Assembly: GCF_034424545.1 (NCBI RefSeq)
Contig: NZ_CP139970.1
Span: forward strand, 1,240,001 to 1,304,000
DNA length: 64,000 nucleotides
Direction: 5' to 3'
Source: Trinickia caryophylli
GTDB lineage: Bacteria; Pseudomonadota; Gammaproteobacteria; Burkholderiales; Burkholderiaceae
The notes under the pieces were generated by a model that did not search any database, was not told the DNA's origin, and saw nothing but the letters and a program-made list of their open reading frames with translations. The translations under genes and the position numbers were made by a program. Below are positions 19,366-27,655 of this stretch, in pieces (position 1 is the stretch's first letter; the number at the start of each line of letters is the position of its first letter).

Positions 19366-21636
19366 TCAGAAATCGTAGGTCACGGACATGCGCGCCGTGC
19401 GCGGTGCGCCGGGAAACAGATAGGCATCGCCTTGCAGTTCGCCCGCATCGCGCCAGTAGGACTTGTCGAACAGGTTGTCGACGGCGAGCCTCACTACCGT
19501 CGTGTGCCCGCCGATCTTCGTCGTGTAGCGCGCGCCCACGTTGAAGACGACCCATGCCGGCACGCGCGCGGTGCCCGCTTCGTTTGCGGTGCGGCTCGCG
19601 CTGTAATCGACGCCACCGAGCAGATGAAGCCCCGCCACGGCCGGCACCGCGTAATCGGCCGTCAGCGACGCGCGCAACGCCGGCACGTTGATGACCTGAT
19701 GCCCTTCGTAAGCGGCCGTACCCGAATCGTATGCGCGTGCACGAATCGCGGCCACGCTCGCCGTAAGCGCGATTCGACGCGTGAGCTGGCCGGCGGCGCT
19801 CAGCTCGACGCCGTCGTGCCGCTCGGTGCCCTGCTGCACGAATGTGTACCCTGCCGTCGACGCGTCCGGCCGGGCGTACTCGAACGGTTTGCTCAGCGAA
19901 AAGATTGCGGCCGTGAGGTCGAGACGGTCGAGCCAGCCATACTTGGCACCCAGTTCGAACTGATGCGATTCAACGGGCGGCAAGAACGCGTAGGCATTGC
20001 TCGCGCGCACGGGCGCCTGATCGCCGAGCGAGAGCGCCTTGCCGTAGGACGCATAAAGCGAAAGCGCGCTCGCCGGCTTGTAGACGAGCGCCACTTGCGG
20101 CAGGAACACCGACCGGTTCGTGTCGGTGCGCGGGCCGTCGAGGCTGTCCCACGCGTGCTGCCGTAAGAGCACTTGCCGCCCGCCGGCAATGAGTTGCCAG
20201 TGCTCGCCGAGCGTAATCCGGTCCGAGCCGAAGACGGCGTACTGCCATGCATCGAGCCGCGGATACGACGGACCGGCCGTATTCGACGACGGCGAGAACG
20301 CGACATCGGGCCCATAGATGTTCTCGCTGCCGATGTAGTCGTACACCGCATCGGCCATATGCACTACGCGGCGCGATACGCTCGCGCCGAGCGTCAGTTC
20401 GTGCCCGATCGCCCCCGTCGCGAACTTGCCCGTCACGGCCGCGCGCGCTTCGTCGTTGCGCCGGTATTCGCCCGGGCTGCGGTAATCGTAGACGTCGTAA
20501 TCGCCGTTCGCGCCGAAAAAGTAAGGCGACGTCGTGCCGGCGGCGCAGCTCGCCGCGTAATAGCAGCCGTAGGCGAACGCCGCGTTGTCGTCGATCATCG
20601 TTCGGCTGCGGCCGACCGCCACATAAGCGCGCCAGGCATCGTCGAACCGATAGTCGAAGCGGCCGCTTAAATTGAGCGCGTCCGTGGTCGTCGGCTTCGT
20701 CCACGATTGGCCGCCGAGCCACTTGTGCGGCGAAGCGTCGGGCACGACCGTGCCGCCAAGCAGTTGATAGCCCGACGCCGAGCGTTGGACCCACTGCTGG
20801 AATTCCGCATCGAGCTGCAGGCTCGCACGTGGGCTCATGTCCCAGTCGGCTGCTATCGAGGCAAAGCTGCGCCGCCCGTTCGTACCGTCGACGTACGAGT
20901 GCATGTTTTCCTTCGCGGCATTGATTCGGAATCCGAACTGATTGTCGGGCCCGAAACGGCGGCCAAGATCGACGGCGGCCGAAGTCGAGCCGCGGCTGTC
21001 CACGCCCGTGCTGATGCTCGCGACGTTGCGCGAGCGCTTCGTCACGTAGTTGACCACGCCGCCCGGCGCAATCACGCCGCCGTCGATTCCGGCGAGACCG
21101 TTGAGAATTTCCACGCGCTCCTTGTTCTCGAGCGCAACGTTCTGCTCGCCCGAAATCGTCAGGCCGTTGATACGTATCGCGCTTGCGAGGTCGAGCGGAA
21201 AACCGCGGATCGAGAAGTTCTCGAAGTAGCCGACCGGGGCGTAATCGTTATTGACGGAGGCATCGTTTCTGAGCACGTCGCTCGCACGCTTCGCCTGCCA
21301 ATCGTCGAGTTGCGCGCGCGTCACGACGTTGACCGACGCGGCCGTGTCGCGCAAGCGGGCGTCGTCGTAGCCGGCCACCGATGCGCGCTGCGCGCGCAGG
21401 CCGCTCTCCGGGCCGCCCGTCACCGCGACCGTCGGCAGCACGTCGCCGCCCGAAGCCGCGCCTGCATCGGCCGAGGAAGCTGGCACAGAAGCTGGCACAG
21501 AGGCAGGCAAAAAAGCGGAAGAAGCAGGCTCGGCTTGCGCGGCCGCGATCTGCGCGGCCGCCAGCGTCATCGTCAACCCGGCGCTCAACCGCATGCCCCG
21601 CTGCCGCGACGATTGCGGCGATTTACTTCTTTTCAT
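19366..21636 (-). CDS. TonB-dependent outer membrane receptor (FhuA/siderophore class)
   Basis: The 756-aa protein has a signal peptide (LSAGLTMTLAAAQIAAAQA), a Ser/Ala/Pro/Val linker with tandem PASV repeats, a plug domain (SVNVVTRAQLDDWQAKRASD ... IRGFPLD ... ERVEILNG), and a beta-barrel ending in the insertion signal SVTYDF. By class it resembles siderophore receptors, yet the genes 50 and 690 bases downstream encode a PnuC-type transporter and a kinase, so the ligand may be a vitamin. Start ATG 21636 places the signal peptide correctly. No thiamine or cobalamin riboswitch was recognised in the leader. Confidence 0.88.
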   Translation of the reverse strand: MKRSKSPQSSRQRGMRLSAGLTMTLAAAQIAAAQAEPASSAFLPASVPASVPASSADAGAASGGDVLPTVAVTGGPESGLRAQRASVAGYDDARLRDTAASVNVVTRAQLDDWQAKRASDVLRNDASVNNDYAPVGYFENFSIRGFPLDLASAIRINGLTISGEQNVALENKERVEILNGLAGIDGGVIAPGGVVNYVTKRSRNVASISTGVDSRGSTSAAVDLGRRFGPDNQFGFRINAAKENMHSYVDGTNGRRSFASIAADWDMSPRASLQLDAEFQQWVQRSASGYQLLGGTVVPDASPHKWLGGQSWTKPTTTDALNLSGRFDYRFDDAWRAYVAVGRSRTMIDDNAAFAYGCYYAASCAAGTTSPYFFGANGDYDVYDYRSPGEYRRNDEARAAVTGKFATGAIGHELTLGASVSRRVVHMADAVYDYIGSENIYGPDVAFSPSSNTAGPSYPRLDAWQYAVFGSDRITLGEHWQLIAGGRQVLLRQHAWDSLDGPRTDTNRSVFLPQVALVYKPASALSLYASYGKALSLGDQAPVRASNAYAFLPPVESHQFELGAKYGWLDRLDLTAAIFSLSKPFEYARPDASTAGYTFVQQGTERHDGVELSAAGQLTRRIALTASVAAIRARAYDSGTAAYEGHQVINVPALRASLTADYAVPAVAGLHLLGGVDYSASRTANEAGTARVPAWVVFNVGARYTTKIGGHTTVVRLAVDNLFDKSYWRDAGELQGDAYLFPGAPRTARMSVTYDF

Positions 21637-21848
21637 ACTTGATATCGAATCGAATACGCCCGGCGTCAGCCGGCTGCGCATCGTCAGCGCGGCTGATCCA
21701 ACCACGAACCCGGGGAAAAAGGTGTTCTGTGCAGGCGGTCCCGCGTCGTTAAACGCTACCCGCTCCGGACCTGGCGGCCAGCCTGCACGGGTGAAAACCG
21801 CGGCCGCCACTATATCAGCATCGCCATAGGCGGGATCCGCCCCGGGCT

Positions 21849-22787
21849 TCAACGGGCAAGCACCGGCTCGTCCGCGGGCGGCGGATGGGCGTCGCGCTCG
21901 CTCTCGCCCTGCTCGAGCACCTCGAGAAAACGGCGCACGCCAGCGGGCTGCGCGTTGCTACGCCAGAGCACATGGGTTTCCACCGCGAGCGGCAGCCAAT
22001 CGAGCGATTTGAATACGACTCCGGGCGGATGCATGCGCCGCATGCTCGCCTGCATGACGGCAGCCCCCAGCCCCGCACTCACGAGCCCGAGCGTTGTGGA
22101 TACCTGCGCAACCTCGAATTGAATATCGGGCGCAAAGCCGCTTGCGGCGCACGCGGCGAGAAAGCGCTCGCGGGCCGCCGGATTGATCGATTTCGGCAGC
22201 GCGATCCAGGGCTCGCCGTCGAGTTCTTCAGGGAGGATCTCGCGCCGTTGAGCCAGCCGGTGATCGTGTGCCAGCGCGAGCACGAAGGGTTCGCGCGAGA
22301 GCAACTGGCTCGAAAACGACGCGGAGCGCGGCGGCGGCAGGTTGTAGACGAAAGCAACGTCGATGACCGAACGCTCGAGCGCATCGGCCTGCTCCCCGGA
22401 ACGCATGGCAGCCAGTTTGAGCTTCACGTGCGGATACGCCGCGCGAAACCGCCGCAGCGCGGCCGGCAGGCGCCCGTTGTGAATCACCCCTTCGCAGTAA
22501 CCGATCGAGACCGTGCACATCTCGCCCTTGCCGACTTGGCGCGCACGCTCTTCGAGCCGGGCCGCCTGGGCCAGCAGTTCCCTCGCCTGCACGAGGAAAT
22601 CCTTGCCGGCGGGAGTGAGCCGCACACGCTGCCGCACGCGCTCGAAAAGCTGCAAACCGAGATGCGACTCGAGCTGGCGAATCTGGCGGCTGAGCGGCGA
22701 CTGGGAGATATGCAGCCGCTCGGCGGCCCGCGCCACGTGCTCGGTCTCTGCCACAGCCACGAAATACCGGAGTTGCTGCAATTCCAT
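21849..22787 (-). CDS. LysR-family transcriptional regulator
   Basis: The 312-aa protein has the LysR N-terminal winged helix (MELQQLRYFVAVAETEHVAR; AAERLHISQSPLSRQIRQLE) and a periplasmic-binding-protein-like effector domain. It is transcribed away from the MFS efflux gene starting at 22906, the common arrangement for a LysR regulator controlling its neighbour. The 118-base gap between them should hold the operator. Inducer unknown. Confidence 0.88.
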   Translation of the reverse strand: MELQQLRYFVAVAETEHVARAAERLHISQSPLSRQIRQLESHLGLQLFERVRQRVRLTPAGKDFLVQARELLAQAARLEERARQVGKGEMCTVSIGYCEGVIHNGRLPAALRRFRAAYPHVKLKLAAMRSGEQADALERSVIDVAFVYNLPPPRSASFSSQLLSREPFVLALAHDHRLAQRREILPEELDGEPWIALPKSINPAARERFLAACAASGFAPDIQFEVAQVSTTLGLVSAGLGAAVMQASMRRMHPPGVVFKSLDWLPLAVETHVLWRSNAQPAGVRRFLEVLEQGESERDAHPPPADEPVLAR

Positions 22788-22905
22788 GATTGAGTCCTCG
22801 ACAGCATCAACTGTGTCGAATTAAGTCTTGGACAGCATTATATCGAGCACCTAAGCTCCAGGCTCGGCATGTCGCCGCTTGTGCAACACCTCGTCACCGC
22901 CCACC

Positions 22906-24153
22906 ATGCAAAGAGACTCCGCCGTCGTCGACCAGCCCCGCTTCGCCATACCGCATGGCATTCTCCTCACCGTGCTCGTGCTGCTGAGCGCAAGCGGGCT
23001 CCTCGCATCCGACATCAATCTGCCCGGCATGTCGATTGCCGCACAGGCGCTCGACGCGCCGATCTCGGCGTTGCAGCGCACGTTCAGCGTCTACGTGGTC
23101 GGGCTTGCCATCGCGCAGGCGGTCTACGGCCCGCTTTCCGACAGCTTTGGGCGACGCCGGCTCGTCATCGGCGGTATGGCGCTCTATACGGCCGCATCGA
23201 TCGCGTGCGCGCTCGCCCCGAGCGTCGCGACGTTCGGCGGCGCCCGCATTCTGCAGGCATTCGGGGCGGGTGCCGGCATGGTGATTGGCCGAGCCATCAT
23301 CAGCGACCTTTTCGATGCGAAGACCGCCGCGCGCATTTTCACGACGATCATGCCGATCGTCGGCGCATCGCCGGCACTCTCGCCGCTCGTGGGCGGCTAT
23401 CTCACCACCTACGTATCGTGGCGGGCACCGTTCGTCTTCACGGCAGCGCTCGGCGCGCTCGCGCTCGTGCTGCTCGCGGCCTACATTCCCGAGACCGGCC
23501 CGCAGTCCGCACGCGATCGGCACTGGTTGCACACTTTCGCGGATTACCCACGACTGCTGGCCGAACCGCGCTTCTGGTCGTATGCGGTCAACGTCTGCGT
23601 CGGCTACGCAGCCTACCTCGCCTATCTCGCTGCCTCGCCCGTCATCTTCGAGTCGATGGGACTGTCGGCGAAGGGCATCAGCTACTGCTATATCAGCCTC
23701 TCGGTCACCTACATCACCGGCAATCTCGTCTCGCGCCATTGCGCTCGCCATCACTCGCTCGACCGCCTGCTCGGGGTCGGCTACGCGCTCTTCGCCGCGG
23801 GCGCGCTCACGCTCGTCGCGCTCGCGGTTCATGGCGTATCCACGCCGTTGCCGCTGGTGCTAGGCGTGTCGCTCGTCACGCTCGCCAACGGCTTTCTCCT
23901 GCCTCTCTCGCTCGCGGGCGGCGTCACGAGCTTCCCGTCGAGCGCGGGCGCCGCGTCGGGGTTGATGGGCGCATTGCATCTGAGTGCGGGCGCGCTTGCC
24001 ATCTACACGATCGCGGCGCTGCCCGGAACCGTGACGGTCCTGGCCTCGTTCGTCGCCGCCATCGCGCTCTTCGGCTGCGTCGCGTACCCGTTGCTGCTGC
24101 GGCGATCCATGCGTCCCCGCATCGCGCGCGCCGCAGCCTGCCCTTCGAATTGA
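22906..24153 (+). CDS. Bcr/CflA-type MFS drug efflux transporter
   Basis: A 415-aa 12-helix major facilitator protein. ASDINLPGMSIAAQALDAPI after helix 1, GPLSDSFGRRRLVIGG in loop 2-3 (motif A) and ARILQAFGAGAGMVIGRAII (motif C region) fit the Bcr/CflA proton-driven efflux family. ATG 22906 is preferred over an upstream in-frame TTG at 22879. Divergent from a LysR gene that probably regulates it. Substrate unknown. Confidence 0.85.
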   Translation: MQRDSAVVDQPRFAIPHGILLTVLVLLSASGLLASDINLPGMSIAAQALDAPISALQRTFSVYVVGLAIAQAVYGPLSDSFGRRRLVIGGMALYTAASIACALAPSVATFGGARILQAFGAGAGMVIGRAIISDLFDAKTAARIFTTIMPIVGASPALSPLVGGYLTTYVSWRAPFVFTAALGALALVLLAAYIPETGPQSARDRHWLHTFADYPRLLAEPRFWSYAVNVCVGYAAYLAYLAASPVIFESMGLSAKGISYCYISLSVTYITGNLVSRHCARHHSLDRLLGVGYALFAAGALTLVALAVHGVSTPLPLVLGVSLVTLANGFLLPLSLAGGVTSFPSSAGAASGLMGALHLSAGALAIYTIAALPGTVTVLASFVAAIALFGCVAYPLLLRRSMRPRIARAAACPSN

Positions 24154-24334
24154 TTGCTCTGGAGCGATTGAACGTTCGCGCGGCAATGCGGCGAGGCATC
24201 TTGATCAACTTGCCCAGGGCCGCATGCGCGATGGCGGCTTTCGGGCAATGGCAGGCCCGATTCGTAAAGGGAACGTAATCCCCTCTTGATAGCATCGTCG
24301 CTCCGCCCGTTTTTTAAAGTCAGAGCAAACCGCA

Positions 24335-24475
24335 ATGAAACGAACCTTTCTCTCGCTGATCGCCGTCGCGGCATTCTTCGGTACGATGTCGGAGACGTTC
24401 GCCGCCACGCAGCACCATCACCTGGTCTGCCACAAGGTGCACGTCCATCATCATTGGGTGAAGCGCTGCCGCTGA
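24335..24475 (+). CDS. Tiny secreted His/Cys-rich peptide
   Basis: This 46-aa ORF has a signal peptide (MKRTFLSLIAVAAFFGTMS ... FAA) and a mature part of about 22 residues dominated by His with two Cys and basic residues (HHHLVCHKVHVHHHWVKRCR). The composition suggests metal binding (copper, zinc or nickel) in the periplasm, possibly with a disulfide. The ribosome site is weak. It is convergent with the ExoY-like gene. No assigned family; supported by signal peptide and distinctive composition only. Confidence 0.5.
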   Translation: MKRTFLSLIAVAAFFGTMSETFAATQHHHLVCHKVHVHHHWVKRCR

Positions 24476-24483
24476 TCGCGCGA

Positions 24484-24512
24484 GGCCGCCCCGCTTTTCC
24501 AGCGTAGCGGCC
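24484..24512. terminator. Possible bidirectional terminator hairpin
   Basis: GGCCGC (24484-24489) pairs with GCGGCC (24507-24512), and inside it CGCT (24492-24495) pairs with AGCG (24501-24504) around a TTTCC loop. It lies between the convergent His-rich peptide and ExoY-like genes. No T-tract. Confidence 0.35.
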
Positions 24513-24524
24513 CTTGGTGGTCAT

Positions 24525-25724
24525 TCACCCGAAATACGCCGCCATACGCTCGCGCGCCGCGACGAACGCCGGCCGCCTTACGGAAGTCACTTTCGGCTCC
24601 CACAGCGGATTGAGCGGCACATGGTATCCCGCCTCCTTTGCACGGCAGACCAGTTCGGCCAGTTCGTGCTCGTCGTTCACAAGGCAGACCTCCTCGAAGC
24701 GCCCGATCTTTTCGGGAAGCGCAAACGTCAGCGGATAGTTGGCCAGGGTATCGGCAGCATGGCTTGCCTCGTCGGCGCCGTGGTGCACGACGGGCTCCCC
24801 GTTGCCGACGAGCGCCTCGTTGATCAGCGGAATCATCCTGCGCACCCGTGCCGACACGTTTCCGAGTTCCGCGTCCATCGGGCCGTAGAAGAAAGCGGGC
24901 CACGCGTAGTCGGCCTGCAACTGCGGCGGCACGCCATGCCGGTACCTGTCGAGCCTCGCGCGAAAGACGCCGTGCGAGATGTCGGGTACCGGAAGGTTGT
25001 CCTCGGGGCCAAGGTGGGCGAGGCGGGGCGCAACGGCGAACAAGTCATAGTCGGCTGTCAAGGGCTTTGCGCCCTCGCGCGGGGGGGCGAGCACTTCGAC
25101 GGCTTTGCCGTCGAGGCGGATTTCGAACCGCTCGTCACCTGCGCCGTGCCCACTCGCGCGAACCGCATCGAACGTATAGATTTTGCCGCTCGGCGCCTTT
25201 GCCTCGAAGCGCGCCGGTGCTCCATGCCGGTCGCGCTCGAGCCGATCGATCATCCCCGCGCTCAGCAATCGGTCGAGGCGCGCGCGACCGAGCACGAGCG
25301 GCACCTTGCGCGCGTAGCCATCGAGCAGGCAGGCATTGACTTCGCCGTTGAATTTGCCGAGGTGCTCCGGCCGGTTTTCGAGCTTGCTCAAGCGCTGGTC
25401 CGCGCAGATGAAGGCGGCCTGCGGCCCCCAGTTCGCGCTCTTTCCTTTGATATGAAAACCCTTCGTCGGATACCCGTCTTCGATCAGATCGGTAGCCAGC
25501 CGATCGACGGGCCGTATGCCGATCAAACACTGGTGTTCCCGCGCGAACGATTGCAGTTTGACGAGATGAGCGCGCACGACGCCGGTAGAACCCGCGACCT
25601 GCTCGACGAGCGCGCCGATCCGCTCCTGTTCCTCCACCTGTGCCGATGCGGATGAAGGGGATTGGGCCGGAAAATTGGCGGGATCGACCGAACCCGACGA
25701 AAAGCGACTACTGGGTATCAGCAC
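24525..25724 (-). CDS. ExoY/edema-factor-like nucleotidyl cyclase toxin
   Basis: The 399-aa protein (ExoY of P. aeruginosa is 378 aa) carries the catalytic hallmarks of the ExoY/edema factor class. GYPTKGFHIKGKSANWGPQA has the two nucleotide-binding Lys (K88, K95, equivalent to ExoY K81/K88). LTADYDLFAVAP has the metal-binding pair D225/D227 (ExoY D212/D214). HHGADEASHAADTLANYPLT (H314/H315) matches the substrate-site segment, and RFEEVCLVNDEHEL near the end also matches. ExoY makes cGMP, cUMP and cAMP in host cells and is activated by F-actin. The GTG at 25724 has GAAGGGG upstream; the only longer start is a TTG at 25775. The first 30 residues are Ser/Pro/Ala-rich, as in many type III effector N-termini. 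It stands alone; route of export is unknown. Confidence 0.9.
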   Translation of the reverse strand: MLIPSSRFSSGSVDPANFPAQSPSSASAQVEEQERIGALVEQVAGSTGVVRAHLVKLQSFAREHQCLIGIRPVDRLATDLIEDGYPTKGFHIKGKSANWGPQAAFICADQRLSKLENRPEHLGKFNGEVNACLLDGYARKVPLVLGRARLDRLLSAGMIDRLERDRHGAPARFEAKAPSGKIYTFDAVRASGHGAGDERFEIRLDGKAVEVLAPPREGAKPLTADYDLFAVAPRLAHLGPEDNLPVPDISHGVFRARLDRYRHGVPPQLQADYAWPAFFYGPMDAELGNVSARVRRMIPLINEALVGNGEPVVHHGADEASHAADTLANYPLTFALPEKIGRFEEVCLVNDEHELAELVCRAKEAGYHVPLNPLWEPKVTSVRRPAFVAARERMAAYFG

Positions 25725-25844
25725 GGCAACCCCTTCTATCGGAATGAACGACGCGCATTGTCGCGAGGCGTTCAACCGCTCACTACGGCGTTCCGAGCCG
25801 GGCTTGTCGGTTTTCGGACGTTCGTGGCCGAATCCCAGGCCGTT

Positions 25845-26873
25845 TTAGGCGCTTTCCCTGACGATGAGTTCGAACCCGAGGTCGATCGAACGCCGGGGGA
25901 TCGGCTCGCTGTCGATCAGCGCGAGCAGCAGTTGCGCTGCCGTGCGGCCCATCTGGGCCCGCGGGGTGCGTACTGTCGTAAGGCGGGGCACCGAATCCGC
26001 CGAGCCAGCCAGGTCGTTGAACCCGACGATCGCGACTTGCTCAGGTACGCGAATACCCTGGCGGCAGGCCTCGTAGAGCGCACCTTGCGCGAGGTCGTCG
26101 TTGCCGAAGAAGATGCCGTCGATATCCGGCCGCCGCCTGATCAACTGCATGAACAGCTCGCCGCCGAGCCGGATCGACGACGGTACGGGCGTGAGCACAT
26201 CGAGTTCGGCGTCATAAAGGCCCTTGCGCTGCAGTACCTGGCGAAAACCTTCGCCCCGCTGCAGCATCCGCACGTCGAGTTGCGCGGCAACGAACGCGTT
26301 ATGCCGACAGCCGCGCGCGATCAAATGCTCGGCCACGGCCGCGCCCGCCTGGGTCTGCGAGAAGCCAACGCAATAGACGCCCTCTGCCGATGCAAGCTCC
26401 ATCATGTGCACACAGGGCACGCCGCTCGCGTCGATGAGGCGCCGCGCCGCCTCGGTACGGTCGAAGCCGGTCACGATCATGCCCTGCGGCGGCGAGGCGA
26501 GGTAGTGGCGGATCAAGTCCTCCTCGGCGTCACGCGAGTAGTGCGAATTGCCGATCAGGATTTCGAAGCCGCGCGGCCGCAGGACAGCGTGAATAGCTTC
26601 GAGCGCATCGGTGAACACATTGTTCGACAGCGACGGAATCAGCACCGCAACATCGTCGCTGCGCGCCGAAGCCAGCGCGCGGGCGGCGGGGTTCGCCACA
26701 TAGCTGAGTTCCTGCGCGGCCGCCTTCACGCGCGCGACGTACTCGGGCCCGACCGAAGCCAACCCGCGCAAGGCGCGCGAGGCCGTGATCGTGCTGACGC
26801 CGGCGAGCCGGGCCACCTCCTCGAGGGTTGGCCGGCCCGTGGCACGGGTTTTCCTGGGTGTCGAGCGAGTCAT
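25845..26873 (-). CDS. gntR: LacI-family regulator of gluconate genes (GntR)
   Basis: The 342-aa protein has a LacI-type N-terminal HTH (PTLEEVARLAGVSTITASRA) and a sugar-binding effector domain (VAVLIPSLSNNVFTDALEAI; FFGNDDLAQGALYEACRQGI; VAIVGFNDLAGSADSVPRLT). It is divergent from gluconokinase and, beyond it, a transporter; three near-identical palindromes lie at its own promoter and before both target genes. It should repress these genes until gluconate or its phosphate binds. ATG 26873 (MTRSTPRK) gives the normal LacI N-terminus; the longer frame upstream overlaps gntK antisense. Confidence 0.88.
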   Translation of the reverse strand: MTRSTPRKTRATGRPTLEEVARLAGVSTITASRALRGLASVGPEYVARVKAAAQELSYVANPAARALASARSDDVAVLIPSLSNNVFTDALEAIHAVLRPRGFEILIGNSHYSRDAEEDLIRHYLASPPQGMIVTGFDRTEAARRLIDASGVPCVHMMELASAEGVYCVGFSQTQAGAAVAEHLIARGCRHNAFVAAQLDVRMLQRGEGFRQVLQRKGLYDAELDVLTPVPSSIRLGGELFMQLIRRRPDIDGIFFGNDDLAQGALYEACRQGIRVPEQVAIVGFNDLAGSADSVPRLTTVRTPRAQMGRTAAQLLLALIDSEPIPRRSIDLGFELIVRESA

Positions 26874-26882
26874 GATCGGCGT

Positions 26883-26898
26883 AGGATAGCGCTGTCTT
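26883..26898. promoter_or_regulatory. Candidate GntR operator at the gntR promoter
   Basis: AGGATAGCGCTGTCTT, core GATAGCGCTGTC, ten bases upstream of the gntR start. It shares the GATAGCGCT(A/G)TC core with the two other sites of this locus, suggesting autoregulation. Confidence 0.65.
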
Positions 26899-26986
26899 GC
26901 TGCTGCGGCAATCCGACCCGAAAAAGGGCCAATCGTCGCGGGAGCTTGCCAGGAGGCCCTCGGAGGCCGCATTGTTTTGAGTACAC

Positions 26987-27002
26987 GAGATAGCGCTGTC
27001 TC
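26987..27002. promoter_or_regulatory. Candidate GntR operator upstream of gntK
   Basis: GAGATAGCGCTGTCTC, one mismatch from a perfect 16-base palindrome, 25 bases before the gntK start and between the divergent gntR and gntK. Confidence 0.72.
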
Positions 27003-27026
27003 GCGAGTTTGCAGGAGGAGGAAAGC

Positions 27027-27563
27027 ATGGACCGGGCAATTTCGGCGGTCGTCGTCATGGGCGTGGCCGGCAGCGGCAAAACAAGCGTCGGCAAGGCGCT
27101 CGCCGAGCGAATCGGCGGGCAATACGTCGAAGGCGACGCATTTCACCCGGCGGCCAACGTCGAGAAAATGACGCGCGGCATTCCGTTGACCGACGACGAC
27201 CGGTCCGGCTGGCTCGACAGCCTCGCAGCGGAGCTCGTGCGCCTGAGCGCGCGTGGCGAGCGGCCGGTGCTGGCCTGCTCCGCCCTCAAGCTCCGATATC
27301 GCGACCGGCTGCGCAAAGCGGTGCCATCGCTCGGCTTCGTCTTTCTCGACGTGACGAGAGACGAGGCGCTCGCACGCATGGCATCGCGCGCCGGGCATTT
27401 CATGCCCACCTCGCTCGTCGATAGTCAGTTCGCCGCGCTCGAGCGCCCGGCCGGCGAGCCCGCCACGCTTCCCCTCGCCGCGGCGTTGCCGCTCGATGCG
27501 ATCGTCGATCAGGCCGCCGAGTGGTGCGGCAGCCTGTCGGACGCAGGCCGCGCATTTTTGTAA
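27027..27563 (+). CDS. gntK: Gluconokinase
   Basis: The 178-aa enzyme phosphorylates D-gluconate to 6-phosphogluconate for the Entner-Doudoroff or pentose phosphate route. Walker A is GVAGSGKTS at the N-terminus; EGDAFHPAANVEKM followed by GIPLTDDDR is the family signature, and PVLACSALKLRYRDRLR is the lid/anion site. ATG 27027 follows a strong GGAGGAGG ribosome site. Length is normal for GntK. A putative regulator site lies upstream and another just after the stop. Confidence 0.94.
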   Translation: MDRAISAVVVMGVAGSGKTSVGKALAERIGGQYVEGDAFHPAANVEKMTRGIPLTDDDRSGWLDSLAAELVRLSARGERPVLACSALKLRYRDRLRKAVPSLGFVFLDVTRDEALARMASRAGHFMPTSLVDSQFAALERPAGEPATLPLAAALPLDAIVDQAAEWCGSLSDAGRAFL

Positions 27564-27568
27564 CTGCC

Positions 27569-27584
27569 GAGATAGCGCTATCTC
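27569..27584. promoter_or_regulatory. Perfect palindromic operator upstream of the gluconate-locus MFS gene
   Basis: GAGATAGCGCTATCTC is a perfect 16-base palindrome located between gntK and the transporter gene. It implies that the transporter has its own GntR-controlled promoter as well as possible read-through from gntK. Confidence 0.75.
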
Positions 27585-27619
27585 TGATTCGGCTTCCTAC
27601 GACACGGCAGGATTTCTTT

Positions 27620-27636
27620 CCGGGGGACACCCCCGG
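27620..27636 (+). promoter_or_regulatory. GC-rich hairpin in the transporter leader
   Basis: CCGGGGG (27620-27626), ACA loop and CCCCCGG (27630-27636) form a perfect 7-bp stem about 20 bases before the MFS start and just before its GGAG ribosome site. It could end gntK transcripts, protect the mRNA or affect initiation. Confidence 0.45.
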
Positions 27637-27655
27637 AGCTTTCCGGAGACATGAC

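Noticed and set aside
21637..21848. Possible thiamine or cobalamin riboswitch before the TonB-dependent receptor
   Set aside because: I looked for the conserved cores of both on the minus strand and did not find them. A covariance-model search would be decisive.
24525..25724. Calling the ExoY-like protein a T6SS effector
   Set aside because: There is no vgrG, PAAR, adaptor or immunity gene beside it, and ExoY itself is a type III effector; the export route is left open.
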